From NCBI RefSeq assembly GCF_000332515.2, contig NZ_AOGZ02000014.1, positions 822,001-886,000 on the forward strand: a stretch of 64,000 bases of DNA, in the 5' to 3' direction. The stretch is from Leptospira wolbachii serovar Codice str. CDC (GTDB lineage: Bacteria; Spirochaetota; Leptospiria; Leptospirales; Leptospiraceae). Positions 48,969 to 58,269 of the stretch are shown here, piece after piece. Each line of letters begins with the position of its first letter. Position 1 is the stretch's first letter. A program made the translations under genes and the position numbers. Below the pieces are notes generated by a model. It saw only the letters and a program-made list of their open reading frames with translations, had not been told where the DNA came from and did no database searches.

Positions 48969-49988
48969 ATGAGAATAATATTCAAATGGGTGATTGCGAT
49001 CACTCTCATTCTTTCTTCATTTCTAGTATCCACTTACAACTGGTCTACCGGTGAATACAATTATGATTCCTCTCGTAAATTCGAAAATTTTGATGCCTTT
49101 TATCAGAACGAACTCGAACTCAGTGCGAAAGAAAACACAAGACCTAACAACGAAGAACTACTCGTTCGAGTTTCGGAAGAAAAAACTCCAATAGTTATTG
49201 TCTATATCCATGGATTTGGTGCCAGCCGAGGCGAAGGTGAAGAAGTCACAAACAAACTCACTGAATACTTTGGTGCCAATACTTATTATTTAAGACTACC
49301 TGGTCATGGAACCAATCCAGAAGACCACCTACACACGAACTTTCAGAAGTATCTTCAAGATGCAGAAGATAGTTTAATTTATGCAAGAGAGCTTGGCGAC
49401 AAAACTGTGCTCGTGGGAACGAGCATGGGAGGAAATATTGCTTCTTATTTGGCAGCAAAACACCCCGATCTAGTGGACTCCCTTGTTCTTGCGTCACCAT
49501 TTTATGATTTTGACGACCCGAGTGCCCACTTCTTTCGATTCCATTGGGGTAAGTCTTTTATCAATGCAATTAAGGGAGAAATGCGAATTTCTAAAACTGA
49601 CCCACGAGACGAGTCAGCTAAATATTGGTATTTAGACCAATACTATGCAGCGATTCAAAATATCTTAGAATTAAAACGATTTGTAGACAAAGCAAACCCT
49701 TATCCAAAAATAACTGCCCCCACCTTACTGATGTATTACTACAAATCAGAAAGAGAACATGACTTCGTAGCCTCCATACCAGCCATGTTAAAGGTATATG
49801 ATGCGATTCAAACAGGACCAAATCCCAATCCCAAAAACAAACTTTTAAAAATTGAAAACGGTGCCCATGTTTTACTTTCTAAATACGTAAAATCTGACAA
49901 AGAATTGATCGAAAAAGAACTCATCCAGTTTATTAAAGATACAACGGGTGCTGAAGAAGTTAAAAAATCAAAGAAATCCAAACGATAA
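48969..49988 (+). CDS. Alpha/beta hydrolase (serine aminopeptidase S33-like)
   Basis: 339 residues. An N-terminal hydrophobic segment (FKWVIAITLILSSFLVSTYN) acts as a signal or anchor. The core has the oxyanion motif VIVYIHGFGASRGEG, LRLPGHGTNPEDH, the nucleophile elbow GTSMGGNIAS, and the catalytic histidine in ENGAHVLLS near residue 300. The tail is lysine-rich. Likely a periplasmic or membrane-attached lipase or carboxylesterase of the monoacylglycerol-lipase type. Convergent with the histidine kinase gene (21-base overlap). Substrate unknown. Confidence 0.85.
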   Translation: MRIIFKWVIAITLILSSFLVSTYNWSTGEYNYDSSRKFENFDAFYQNELELSAKENTRPNNEELLVRVSEEKTPIVIVYIHGFGASRGEGEEVTNKLTEYFGANTYYLRLPGHGTNPEDHLHTNFQKYLQDAEDSLIYARELGDKTVLVGTSMGGNIASYLAAKHPDLVDSLVLASPFYDFDDPSAHFFRFHWGKSFINAIKGEMRISKTDPRDESAKYWYLDQYYAAIQNILELKRFVDKANPYPKITAPTLLMYYYKSEREHDFVASIPAMLKVYDAIQTGPNPNPKNKLLKIENGAHVLLSKYVKSDKELIEKELIQFIKDTTGAEEVKKSKKSKR

Positions 49989-51869
49989 CAAAATAGTTTC
50001 GTAAAGTTCATCTACGGATATTGGTTTGGAACGAACCAATATCCCTTCTGCATCCAATTCCTCAGAATCAAGTCCATCCATATTTCCCGTATAAAGAACT
50101 GCCGAAAGATTCGGATTTACTTTCTTAATTTTACGAATGAGATTAAGCCCGTTCATTTCTCGCATTCTGTAATCAGATAAAATAAAATCAGGAATTTTAA
50201 TTTTTAATTCTTCCAATGCCAATGAAGCACTTCGAAATACTCTCGGAGTGATTTGTTTTTGAGAAAGGACAAAACTGATTGCTTCACTAGCAGCTTCATC
50301 ATCCTCAACAATCCAAATTTCCTTATCAGAAATCACGGACCAAACATCTTTGGGTTTATTTTCTTGATTCGATTTAGCTGCGCCAATCAACACCTGTCCT
50401 TCTTCCAAAGGCAAAAAGATGTGGATAAGAACTGTCATTGGTTCTGGTTTTTCAATATAAAACTCACCACCCCAATTCTTCACATAACGATTGATTAGGT
50501 GCATCCCAGTCCATTGGAATTCTTCATCCCCAAAATTTACAAAATCGAGTGTGTTTAAGCCCGAAAGACTTGGCAAAGAAAGTCCCGTAAACTCCATAGA
50601 AACCAAAAGTTTAAATTCGTCTGCAGGTGAAGTTTTAACACGGACAAGACCCCTCTTTCGATCGTCCCAAACGAGGAGACCACCGGAAGTAAGTTCACAT
50701 AGAATTTTAGATAATCTTACAGCATCTAACTTAGTGTAAAGGGGAGATTTATGGAAGTCAAATTGGGCCTCCACGTTTTTCGGTAGACCCGCATTTACAA
50801 GAGGAATGGTAGATTCAACCACAGATGAAATTTCAATTTTTGCCGCAGAGTCTTCGTCTTTTACTTTTGAGTATTTGATGATTCTATGAATCATAGAACG
50901 AGCATTATCAGCTCCCATCCGGATTTTTCCCAAATATTCTAAAATCTTTGTTTGGTCAAATTTCCCTGAATTGATTTCTTCTTCACCTAACTGTGAAAAT
51001 ACGTGAATGGGCTGCAAGTAGTTATTTAAATCATGAGCAATGTTTGTCGCCAAACTTCCTATCGTTTCCATTTTTTGTGAATGTAACTGATAAGATTCTA
51101 ATTGTTTTTTTTCCGTCACATCATCTAAAAACACATAATAAAAATCTGGTTTCCCTTGTGAGTTACGAAACGCACTAATCCTTCGATAAACATTGATTCG
51201 ACGACCATCTTTTCGTGTAAGTCTCGACTCTTCCGCCCCTTCTTTAAAAAACCCAAAGTATTCCATTTCCTCTTCGGATATGGGTTCTCCTTTGATTCGT
51301 TTGATATTCAAATCTGTTAGGTTTTGAAAACTATAGCCGGTGATTTCTGTAAATCTTGGATTGGTTCGGAAGTACCCTCCTTCCCAGTCCTGTAATGCCA
51401 TCCCCACTGAAGCATTTTCAAATAGTCCCAAAAAAAACTGAATTTGTTCAACTATATTGATTTCGTTCGTTTTTTCATTAGTCACATCACGAACAAAAAC
51501 AATTTGGAGTTGGGAATCCATATTAGGAATGTTTACCTTTCTTTTTTCAAATTGGAACCACCGAACTAAAATTTCATTCGGCATTCGGAAACGGTAGTCC
51601 CCTTGTACGGTGTCACGTTCGAAATGTTTACTCGGAAAAAGAATTTGGTCTCGAAAATTTGACTTATCTTCTTCCGCGACCCATAACAAAAGGTCGGACT
51701 CCAAACATTCCTCATTGGTTTTGTGACAACCCAAATTGTTTTTAAAAAAATCGTTTGAAAATAAAATCTGACCGGTTTTGGGATCTGTTAAGTAAACCCC
51801 ACCGGAAAATAGATTGGGCAAGACCTTAAAGAATTCTATCATTCTGCTTGCTTCTAGATTCGTTTGCAT
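49968..51869 (-). CDS. Hybrid histidine kinase with PAS domains and a receiver; ATPase domain degraded
   Basis: 633 residues starting at 51869 (MQTNLEASRMIEFF), preceded by AAGG. Two PAS regions (GGVYLTDPKTGQILFSNDFF; ASVGMALQDWEGGYFRTNPRF with TGYSFQNL) are followed by an H-box NIAHDLNNYLQPIHVFSQL (His279) and a C-terminal receiver with DD pair in IVEDDEAA, phosphoacceptor Asp566 (LSDYRM) and Lys in RSKPIS. The HATPase region lacks the expected N-box asparagine (CELTSGGLLVW) and DxGxG; only the WTGMHLINRYVKNWGGEF block remains. It may receive phosphate from another kinase or act as a phosphatase. Soluble. Divergent from tatA. Confidence 0.85.
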   Translation of the reverse strand: MQTNLEASRMIEFFKVLPNLFSGGVYLTDPKTGQILFSNDFFKNNLGCHKTNEECLESDLLLWVAEEDKSNFRDQILFPSKHFERDTVQGDYRFRMPNEILVRWFQFEKRKVNIPNMDSQLQIVFVRDVTNEKTNEINIVEQIQFFLGLFENASVGMALQDWEGGYFRTNPRFTEITGYSFQNLTDLNIKRIKGEPISEEEMEYFGFFKEGAEESRLTRKDGRRINVYRRISAFRNSQGKPDFYYVFLDDVTEKKQLESYQLHSQKMETIGSLATNIAHDLNNYLQPIHVFSQLGEEEINSGKFDQTKILEYLGKIRMGADNARSMIHRIIKYSKVKDEDSAAKIEISSVVESTIPLVNAGLPKNVEAQFDFHKSPLYTKLDAVRLSKILCELTSGGLLVWDDRKRGLVRVKTSPADEFKLLVSMEFTGLSLPSLSGLNTLDFVNFGDEEFQWTGMHLINRYVKNWGGEFYIEKPEPMTVLIHIFLPLEEGQVLIGAAKSNQENKPKDVWSVISDKEIWIVEDDEAASEAISFVLSQKQITPRVFRSASLALEELKIKIPDFILSDYRMREMNGLNLIRKIKKVNPNLSAVLYTGNMDGLDSEELDAEGILVRSKPISVDELYETILLSFGFL

Positions 51870-51892
51870 AACTCTTGCCTTAAGAGGGAAAT

Positions 51893-52162
51893 ATGCCATC
51901 CAATCCGTTTTCTTTTCAAGCACCTATTGCTTTTTTTAATTTGGGACCATGGGAGATTGCACTCATCGTCTTCTTAGCGTTGCTTTTTTTTGGTGGGAAA
52001 CGCCTTCCAAGCCTTGCCAAAGATTTGGGTTCCGGAATCAAAGAATTTCGTAAATCCCTAACAGGTCAGGAAGAGGAACCGACTCAACCTACTTTCCCAC
52101 AGGAAGAGCCTAAGTCGACTTCACAAGCTGCTTCCAAATCCGGTAAAAAGAAAAAAGCTTAA
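51893..52162 (+). CDS. tatA: Sec-independent protein translocase TatA
   Basis: 89 residues. A single membrane helix (WEIALIVFLALLFFGGKRLP) with the FGGKRLP hinge, an amphipathic helix LAKDLGSGIKEFRKSLTG and an acidic, lysine-ending tail, all typical of TatA/TatE. It forms the pore-forming oligomer exporting folded, twin-arginine-signal proteins. AGAGGGAAAT precedes the ATG. No separate tatB is nearby, suggesting a minimal TatAC system as in Gram-positives. Followed by tatC. Confidence 0.93.
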   Translation: MPSNPFSFQAPIAFFNLGPWEIALIVFLALLFFGGKRLPSLAKDLGSGIKEFRKSLTGQEEEPTQPTFPQEEPKSTSQAASKSGKKKKA

Positions 52163-52243
52163 AAGATCCAAACCTTGGCTGGGAAAAAGAGAACCACAAT
52201 TCCACTTCCGCTGCCGGAGGATTCCGAAACCAGGGAAAAGTAT

Positions 52244-52960
52244 ATGTCCCTGGGGGATCATTTAGAAGAACTCCGCCAAAGGCTGATCTATTCTATCTTA
52301 GTGGTGTCTGTCTTTATGATTGGCACTTTGTATTTCGGTAGCGAAATCCACAGTTTTCTCATCCAACCCTACAAATCGGTTCTCGGCCCGGACGCTCATT
52401 TCTTTCAGATCCAACTGATGGCTCCGTTTCTAATCTATCTCAAAACTTCGTTTATTTTATCTGTACTCGTTTCTTTGCCGTTTTTATTGTACATCCTTTG
52501 GGGATTTGTGGCACCTGCTGTGGATACTCGGACAGAAAAATGGGGAAAGTTCATCATCCTTTTTTCTACCTTACTATTTTGGTCGGGGCTTGCTCTCTGT
52601 TGGTTTACTGTTTTTGAAAATTTCCTTCGAGTTTTCCTTGTAGTTTTAAGACCCGACGGAGTGGATCCTTATTTACCGATTGACGAATACTATGATTTAT
52701 TCTTCAATTTGCACTTAGTGTTTGGTGCGTCCTTTCAGTTACCAATTGTCCTAATCCTACTGGGTAGGATCGGGATCCTTTCCTCTCGTTTTCTTATTTC
52801 TAGATGGCGAGAGGCAGTTCTTATCATAGCTGTTGTATCTGCGGTTCTCTCTCCAGGTCCCGATGTATTTTCTATGCTGATGTTACTCGTTCCCCTTAGC
52901 TTTCTGTTTTTTCTTTCCGCCATTGTTATGAAAGTTTTGGAAACAACAGACCGCAAATGA
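52244..52960 (+). CDS. tatC: Sec-independent protein translocase TatC
   Basis: 238 residues, six membrane helices. MSLGDHLEELRQRLIYSILV is the canonical N-terminus, recognising the twin-arginine signal. The PFLIYLKTSF and FVAPAVDTRTEKW blocks, and FRVFLVVLRPDGVDPYLPIDEYYD follow. I start at 52244, where AGGGAAAAG precedes the ATG; a TTG at 52175, without a ribosome-binding site, would add 23 residues. It is the receptor of the Tat pathway with tatA upstream. Its stop overlaps the next gene's ATG by 4 bases. Confidence 0.92.
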   Translation: MSLGDHLEELRQRLIYSILVVSVFMIGTLYFGSEIHSFLIQPYKSVLGPDAHFFQIQLMAPFLIYLKTSFILSVLVSLPFLLYILWGFVAPAVDTRTEKWGKFIILFSTLLFWSGLALCWFTVFENFLRVFLVVLRPDGVDPYLPIDEYYDLFFNLHLVFGASFQLPIVLILLGRIGILSSRFLISRWREAVLIIAVVSAVLSPGPDVFSMLMLLVPLSFLFFLSAIVMKVLETTDRK

Positions 52961-54051
52961 GTTTTCGTGTCAAACTTCCCGTCCTACTTGGAATCATTAG
53001 TTTCCTCTTCTTTTTTATCCATTTTTTGTTAGCAGAATTTACCTTTACCCATTGGCAAAACCCAAAGGGGGAAAACACACTTAACTTCAATTTGGTGGGG
53101 GTCTATTCATCCTTCGTATTTTCTTTGTTAATTGGATTTTTAACCTATTATTTCCTTGGATTTTTATACCAATACATCCTGCACCTAATTGCACATATCC
53201 AGGACAACGAACTTCCCAAAGACATTCGTAACCTAAACCAAGAATCGGAAGAATACAAAATTTATAAATCGGTCAGGTTTACTCTTTTGCAAGGGGATGA
53301 AAGTTTAGGGGAAGAACAATTCGAGAATAAATTCGATTGGAAAACAAACCAAGCCGTTTCCGTTAACAAACAAATCCCTGACATTCATATTCCTAAAACA
53401 CCTGGATTTGAAGTTTCAGTATTCCCATCAGTCATGCGTTATGCGGGTGCTGATTACATTCGTATCGTAAGGGCTAAAGATGGAATTTTTGGAATCCTTG
53501 CGGGACATATAGAACCAGGAATTTTAGAATCTTCCGAAAAAGTTTTTATTCACGGAATTGTATCTTCTTTTGGCGATGGTGTATTTTCCACAGAAGAACT
53601 TCTTGAAAAATTGAAAAATGCCCTTCACCAATTTACTTTTTTGAAATTAAAAATCTCTGCTTTTGGAATCCAAAACAAAGAAGATAAAATGTCTTTTCTT
53701 CACTATATGGACATGCCGATCTTCCAATTTTCGGATCATGGAATCCAAGTGATTGAAGGGAGTGGAGACGACCATTGGTATCCCAACCACAAACACCCGC
53801 TTTCCATAGCCGATGGCATTGAAGTGGGAGATTATTTGGTTTGGGCCAGTGATAGAACTCTCACACAGTTTGGGCTCACATCTTTTGAAATTATGGAAGA
53901 GTTCGTAGATTATCTTTTGGATTTAAAACCAAGTTCTTCTCGGCAGATGTTACTTGCCATTGCCAAAAAAATGAGTGCACTCGGGGCCGAGAGAAATCTT
54001 ACAAACCCCATGGAAAAACTTTCCATCTTAGTTGTTCGCCGCAACAAGTAA
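52957..54051 (+). CDS. Membrane protein with a degraded SpoIIE/PP2C-like domain
   Basis: 364 residues. Two membrane helices (VLLGIISFLFFFIHFLLAEF; YSSFVFSLLIGFLTYYFLGFL) precede a C-terminal domain that lines up by eye with SpoIIE phosphatases: FEVSVFPSVMRYAGADYIRI, DGIFGILAGHIEPGI, GDYLVWASDRTLTQ. The expected GGDY and GDVSGHG appear as GADY and LAGHIEPG, so one metal-binding aspartate is missing while two remain (GAD; SDR). It may be an inactive regulator. It is translationally coupled to tatC, a link to Tat export being inference only. Confidence 0.62.
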   Translation: MSFRVKLPVLLGIISFLFFFIHFLLAEFTFTHWQNPKGENTLNFNLVGVYSSFVFSLLIGFLTYYFLGFLYQYILHLIAHIQDNELPKDIRNLNQESEEYKIYKSVRFTLLQGDESLGEEQFENKFDWKTNQAVSVNKQIPDIHIPKTPGFEVSVFPSVMRYAGADYIRIVRAKDGIFGILAGHIEPGILESSEKVFIHGIVSSFGDGVFSTEELLEKLKNALHQFTFLKLKISAFGIQNKEDKMSFLHYMDMPIFQFSDHGIQVIEGSGDDHWYPNHKHPLSIADGIEVGDYLVWASDRTLTQFGLTSFEIMEEFVDYLLDLKPSSSRQMLLAIAKKMSALGAERNLTNPMEKLSILVVRRNK

Positions 54052-54864
54052 ACGAATCGTATGACGGAGTAAGTCTAGTTTTCCCCAATCTCCATGCCCG
54101 GGAACCACAACTTCCGCATCGGGATAACGTGCGAGAACCTTCTTTAAGGAAATTTCCCACTCTTCCATATTTGCTTCCTGAATATAACCCAGGTCTTTGG
54201 CATCAAGAGACTTCACAAGACAACCTCCAAAGAGGATATGCGTGTCTGGGAGCCAAACCACAATGTTATCCACAGAATGACCATGGCCAGGATAGAATAC
54301 TTCCACCGATTGGTTTCCCGCACCCAGTCTTGTTTGGATATCCAAAATGGGATTTGGGTTTCCAAATCCTCTTTCCTTTGCCAGTTTTGCCGTTAAATTA
54401 GTGCTATAAACAGGAATGTTTTGTTTTTGGAAAAAAGGAACTCCCGATATACGGTCGTTATGTGCATGAGTCACGATTCCGTAAAGAACCTGTTTTTGGA
54501 ATTTGGATTGGATGTCCGAAAACAACTCCTCCGTTTGGGATTCTGTCCAAGGAGTATCGATCACAACCGCACCTTTGTTAGTCAAAATCACAAGTCCATT
54601 TGCCGGATAAACCTTTCCCCCAGACTCGCCATAACTTCTATGCATCCAAACGGATTCTTTAATTTTGATCCATTCGATAGGATTTGTTTTTTGTGGCCCC
54701 AATTCAGGTGAAACGGGAGCGGGTATGCGATCAGAATCTTTATGAAAATGACAGTGGGAAAAGGAAAATCCCAAACAGAAAGTCAGAAACAAAAAATAAA
54801 AACGTATCTGCGCTTGCAGAGAAAGAAAGGTCTGTGTGTATCTTGTTCGAGCAGAATCCATCAT
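54028..54864 (-). CDS. Subclass B1-like metallo-beta-lactamase, predicted lipoprotein
   Basis: 278 residues. I start at 54864, where AGGGG lies 5 bases before the ATG; a hydrophobic segment with SFSHC near residue 40 suggests a lipoprotein signal. All zinc ligands of the B1 class are visible: THAHNDRISG (His133, His135, Asp137), PGHGHSVDNIVVW (His), FGGCLVKS (Cys) and VPGHGDWG (His). The GGCLVKSLDAKDLG stretch is particularly characteristic of B1 beta-lactamases. It would hydrolyse beta-lactams, possibly carbapenems, in the envelope. Convergent with the SpoIIE-like gene. A non-lactamase B1-fold role cannot be excluded. Confidence 0.82.
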   Translation of the reverse strand: MMDSARTRYTQTFLSLQAQIRFYFLFLTFCLGFSFSHCHFHKDSDRIPAPVSPELGPQKTNPIEWIKIKESVWMHRSYGESGGKVYPANGLVILTNKGAVVIDTPWTESQTEELFSDIQSKFQKQVLYGIVTHAHNDRISGVPFFQKQNIPVYSTNLTAKLAKERGFGNPNPILDIQTRLGAGNQSVEVFYPGHGHSVDNIVVWLPDTHILFGGCLVKSLDAKDLGYIQEANMEEWEISLKKVLARYPDAEVVVPGHGDWGKLDLLRHTIRLLVAANN

Positions 54865-54872
54865 TGACACCC

Positions 54873-54903
54873 CTAAAAAAACAAAAACCTATCGTAAGAT
54901 AGG
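54873..54903 (-). terminator. Intrinsic terminator after clpX
   Basis: CCTATC, loop TTAC, GATAGG forms a 6-bp stem on the minus strand followed by a T-rich run (TTTTTGTTTTTTT). It lies 55 bases past the clpX stop and directly before the metallo-beta-lactamase ribosome-binding site, separating the two units. The inverse strand also has a short U-run (CTCTTTTTCG), so it may stop transcription from both sides. Confidence 0.8.
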
Positions 54904-54958
54904 CTCTTTTTCGTTTTTCTAGATCCAGATTTTGAATCTAGAAATTGTAAATGGAACT

Positions 54959-56239
54959 TTATGCGATCTTTTCGATATCACCTTTTAAAATGGTGATGGG
55001 AGCTTCTTTTTTAAGGACTGTTTCATCGGTCACAACCACTTCTAATACATCCTTTCGAGATGGAATTTGGAACATGAGCTCCATCATAATCTCTTCCACA
55101 ATTGCACGTAGTCCCCGAGCTCCACTTTCACGTTTAATCGCTGTTTGGGCAATGGCTTCAATCGCAGCTTCTGTGAACTTGAGTTTTACGTTCTCAATAT
55201 CAAACATCTTTTGGTATTGTTTGAGAAGGGAATTTTTAGGTTCCGTAAAAATAGATTTTAAACTTTCAATGGTGAGTTCATCCAGAGTGGCAATGATCGG
55301 AAGTCGTCCAATAAATTCAGGGATAAGACCAAACTTCATTAGATCGTCAGGGATCACATGGTGGACCATAGACTCCCCTTCTTCGATTTTGCGACCCTTA
55401 TCGTTTACAATTTCATTGGAGTGGAATCCGATCGATTTCACTCCGACTCGTTGTTTGATGATGTCACTTAGACCCACAAACGCTCCCCCACAAATAAAGA
55501 GGATGTTTTTGGTTTCCACAGGAATGTATTCCTGGTGTGGATGTTTACGTCCACCTTGCGGTGGAACATTGGCAACAGTCCCTTCAATGATTTTTAAAAG
55601 TGCTTGTTGCACACCTTCCCCACTCACGTCACGTGTGATGGAAGCGGAGTCAGACTTACGAGAGATTTTATCAATTTCATCGATGTAGATGATTCCCATC
55701 TCCGCACGTTTCACATCATTGTCAGCGTTTTGAATGAGTTTGAGAATGATGTTTTCCACATCTTCACCCACATAACCCGCTTCCGTAAGAGCCGTTGCAT
55801 CTACGATAGCAAAAGGAACTTTTAGAATGCGAGCCAGTGTTTGTGCAAGGAGAGTCTTTCCGGAACCTGTAGGACCAATGAGCATGATATTGGATTTTTC
55901 CAATTCCACATCTCCCGCCTTACGTTCGTTATGAAAGATTCTTTTGTAATGATTATAAACAGCAACTGCCAAAGCTTTTTTGGCTTGTTCTTGTCCAATT
56001 ACATATTGGTCTAAGATTTTTTTGATTTCTGTTGGTTTGGGAATGTCACCCACAATGGCGGTTTTTTCACCACCTTGCGGCTCTTCTGCGATGATTTCGT
56101 TACATAAAGAAATACATTCATCACAAATATAAACACCTGGACCTGCGACAAGCCTTCTTACTTCGTCTTGGGCCTTTCCGCAGAAAGAACAATGTAATTT
56201 TTCTCTGGGATTTCCCGTTTGGCTTGCACGTTTGGTCAT
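54959..56239 (-). CDS. clpX: ClpX, ATP-dependent unfoldase of ClpXP
   Basis: 426 residues. The N-terminal zinc-binding domain shows CSFCGKAQ...CDECISLC. Walker A is GPTGSGKT, Walker [11 protein letters not shown], and the pore loop GYVGEDVE. The C-terminal part has [14 protein letters not shown]. ClpX unfolds tagged substrates and feeds ClpP. It lies 15 bases after clpP on the same strand, downstream of tig, and ends in an intrinsic terminator. Confidence 0.97.
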   Translation of the reverse strand: MTKRASQTGNPREKLHCSFCGKAQDEVRRLVAGPGVYICDECISLCNEIIAEEPQGGEKTAIVGDIPKPTEIKKILDQYVIGQEQAKKALAVAVYNHYKRIFHNERKAGDVELEKSNIMLIGPTGSGKTLLAQTLARILKVPFAIVDATALTEAGYVGEDVENIILKLIQNADNDVKRAEMGIIYIDEIDKISRKSDSASITRDVSGEGVQQALLKIIEGTVANVPPQGGRKHPHQEYIPVETKNILFICGGAFVGLSDIIKQRVGVKSIGFHSNEIVNDKGRKIEEGESMVHHVIPDDLMKFGLIPEFIGRLPIIATLDELTIESLKSIFTEPKNSLLKQYQKMFDIENVKLKFTEAAIEAIAQTAIKRESGARGLRAIVEEIMMELMFQIPSRKDVLEVVVTDETVLKKEAPITILKGDIEKIA

Positions 56240-56254
56240 GGAGTTAAGCCCCCC

Positions 56255-56857
56255 TTAGGCTTGTGGCATCTGTTTGCGTTCTTGGATGACGTTGTCGATG
56301 ACACCGTATTCTTTGGCTTCTTCTGCACTCATAAAGAAATTTCGTTCTGTATCCTTGCGGATTTGGTCAGAAGTTTTTCCCGTATGCCTTCCATAAAGAT
56401 CGATGAGTTTGTCCTTGATCTTTATGATTTCTTTGGCAGAGATTTCAATATCAGAGGCTTGTCCACCAGCTCCACCATAAGGTTGGTGTAACATAATACG
56501 AGAGTTAGGAAGAGCCGAACGTTTCCCCTTAGCACCACCAGCAAGGAGAAGTGCCGCCATAGAAGATGCTTGTCCAATACAAAGAGTTCGCACCTCGGGT
56601 TTAATGAGCTGCATAGTATCGTAAATGGCAAGGCCAGAACTCACATACCCACCAGGGCTATTGATATACAAATAAATGTCGCGATCTGGATTCTCTGCTT
56701 CTAAAAACAAAAGCTGCGCCGAAATGACATTGGCATACGTTTCATCGATAGCAGATCCAAGGAAAATGATCCGATCTTTCAAAAGCCGTGAAAAAATATC
56801 ATATTGGCGTTCGCCACGGCTTGTTTGTTCAATTACATAAGGCATGAGTGTAGACAT
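56255..56857 (-). CDS. clpP: ClpP protease subunit
   Basis: 200 residues. Catalytic Ser99 in [14 protein letters not shown] and His124 in MLHQPYGG; the Asp is expected in [25 protein letters not shown] is the family signature. It forms the 14-mer peptidase core partnering ClpX, whose gene follows 15 bases later. It is 3 bases from tig. Leptospira genomes usually hold a second clpP copy elsewhere; none is in this window. Confidence 0.97.
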   Translation of the reverse strand: MSTLMPYVIEQTSRGERQYDIFSRLLKDRIIFLGSAIDETYANVISAQLLFLEAENPDRDIYLYINSPGGYVSSGLAIYDTMQLIKPEVRTLCIGQASSMAALLLAGGAKGKRSALPNSRIMLHQPYGGAGGQASDIEISAKEIIKIKDKLIDLYGRHTGKTSDQIRKDTERNFFMSAEEAKEYGVIDNVIQERKQMPQA

Positions 56858-56860
56858 AGT

Positions 56861-58207
56861 TTACTCTTCTTTTCCGCTGAGAATTTTCTCTGCTTCTTCC
56901 GTTGAAATAGTCTTAGGCGACTTCTTTTCTACCTCAGCGTATACAAATTCGTCGATTTTATCAAACAGGAATTTGTCACGGTAGAAGGTTTCCGCCTTTT
57001 GTTTTTGGACTTCTTTTTTCAGAGTTTCGGCAGGAATTCCTTGCTGAGTGGCCTCTTTTTCGTATCCGGCCTCGACTTCTTCGTCAGAAATCTGGATTTT
57101 GTGGTCTTCCGCGATTTTCTGCTTCAAAATATAGGATTGGATGCGTTTTTCAGCCGCTTTGGAGAAGGATTCTCGGACTTCTTTTTCTTCCTTGTTCAAA
57201 CGTTTTGCGTAGTCGGCAAGGCTTGTGACAGGAAGGCCAAATTCACGCATAAAGTTTTGGAAAACGGTTTCTGTTTCTTCGTAAATCAAAGATTCAGGGA
57301 TGATGAACTTGGATTCTTTGATGATTTCGTTGTATGCATCGTCTGTGGCTCGTTTTGTGAGTGCGTTTGCGAAAATATCCAATAATTGTTTTTTGGTTTT
57401 TTCCTTTAACTCTTGCAAGTTGGCAGATCCATCCACTTCCGATGCGAAGTCATCATTGATGTCAGGATATGTGACTTTATAAACGGCACTGACTGTGACG
57501 GTATAAGTAATTGCCTTCCCAGCCGACTCAGGAGATTGCGGATACGGATCTGGGTAAGTGAACTGAAACTCTTTTGTTTCGTTTAGTTTCATACCAAGAA
57601 GATTGGTTTCAAAACCGGGTGGGTTTTGGGGAGCACCCATTTGGAATTTTCCCACTTGGCCTTGTTCTGGGTATTCCTTTCCAGCTTCTTTAAACTTATA
57701 ATTGATTTCGAGTAGATCCGCAGATTCCACAGGTTCTCCCTCTTCTTTCAAAGAGTTACGAGCCATGTTTTTTTGGATTCCTTCCAATTCTTTTTGGATA
57801 TCCGCATCAGAAATTTTAATTTCTTTCGGTTGGATTTTGATCTTCTTTAACTTTGGTAAGGTGACTTCTGGTTTGGTGTCATAAGTTGCTTTCGCTTTGG
57901 CACCAGTATTTTTATCAAAAGTTTCCATTTGGAACTGTGGCAAACGGATTGGTTTGTGTTCCAATTTATCAAAAAGGTCAGCCATCGCTTGGTTTAGCAT
58001 AATGTTGGCTGCATCATCCATAACCGAATCACCCAAAACTTTTTCGACCATGTTTAGGGGAGCTTTTCCGGGACGAAAGCCAGGGATTTTTACTTTTTCA
58101 GATGCATTTTTGTAAGCCTTAGAGTAGGCAGTGCGGACTTCGTCAGCGCTAAATTGAATGCTGAGGTCACAAGTTGCGTTGTTATTTTTTTTAGCCGTAA
58201 ATTCCAT
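56861..58207 (-). CDS. tig: Trigger factor, ribosome-associated chaperone
   Basis: 448 residues, full length. The N-terminal ribosome-binding signature PGFRPGKAPLNMVEK is present (residues 44-58), then the FKBP-type PPIase domain (ADLLEINYKFKEAGKEYPEQG) and a long helical C-terminal arm. It folds nascent chains. It is the first gene of tig-clpP-clpX and begins 62 bases after the tRNA-Gly gene; a TATAAT at 58211-58216 lies very close to its ATG but lacks a matching -35 element. Confidence 0.97.
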   Translation of the reverse strand: MEFTAKKNNNATCDLSIQFSADEVRTAYSKAYKNASEKVKIPGFRPGKAPLNMVEKVLGDSVMDDAANIMLNQAMADLFDKLEHKPIRLPQFQMETFDKNTGAKAKATYDTKPEVTLPKLKKIKIQPKEIKISDADIQKELEGIQKNMARNSLKEEGEPVESADLLEINYKFKEAGKEYPEQGQVGKFQMGAPQNPPGFETNLLGMKLNETKEFQFTYPDPYPQSPESAGKAITYTVTVSAVYKVTYPDINDDFASEVDGSANLQELKEKTKKQLLDIFANALTKRATDDAYNEIIKESKFIIPESLIYEETETVFQNFMREFGLPVTSLADYAKRLNKEEKEVRESFSKAAEKRIQSYILKQKIAEDHKIQISDEEVEAGYEKEATQQGIPAETLKKEVQKQKAETFYRDKFLFDKIDEFVYAEVEKKSPKTISTEEAEKILSGKEE

Positions 58208-58269
58208 CGTATTATATCCAATGTAAAAAAAGAGAGTGTAGTGGAAAGAAAAAGAAGCGTACCTTCATT

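Noticed and set aside
54951..55688. A 245-codon open frame on the plus strand opposite clpX
   Set aside because: It lies entirely antisense to a highly conserved gene, is rich in Ser, Arg and Ile in the manner of antisense translations, and has no ribosome-binding site.
58211..58216. TATAAT just before the trigger factor gene as a promoter
   Set aside because: It leaves only three bases before the ATG and has no -35 element at 16-18 bases, so it is probably accidental; transcription more likely begins upstream, perhaps with the tRNA.
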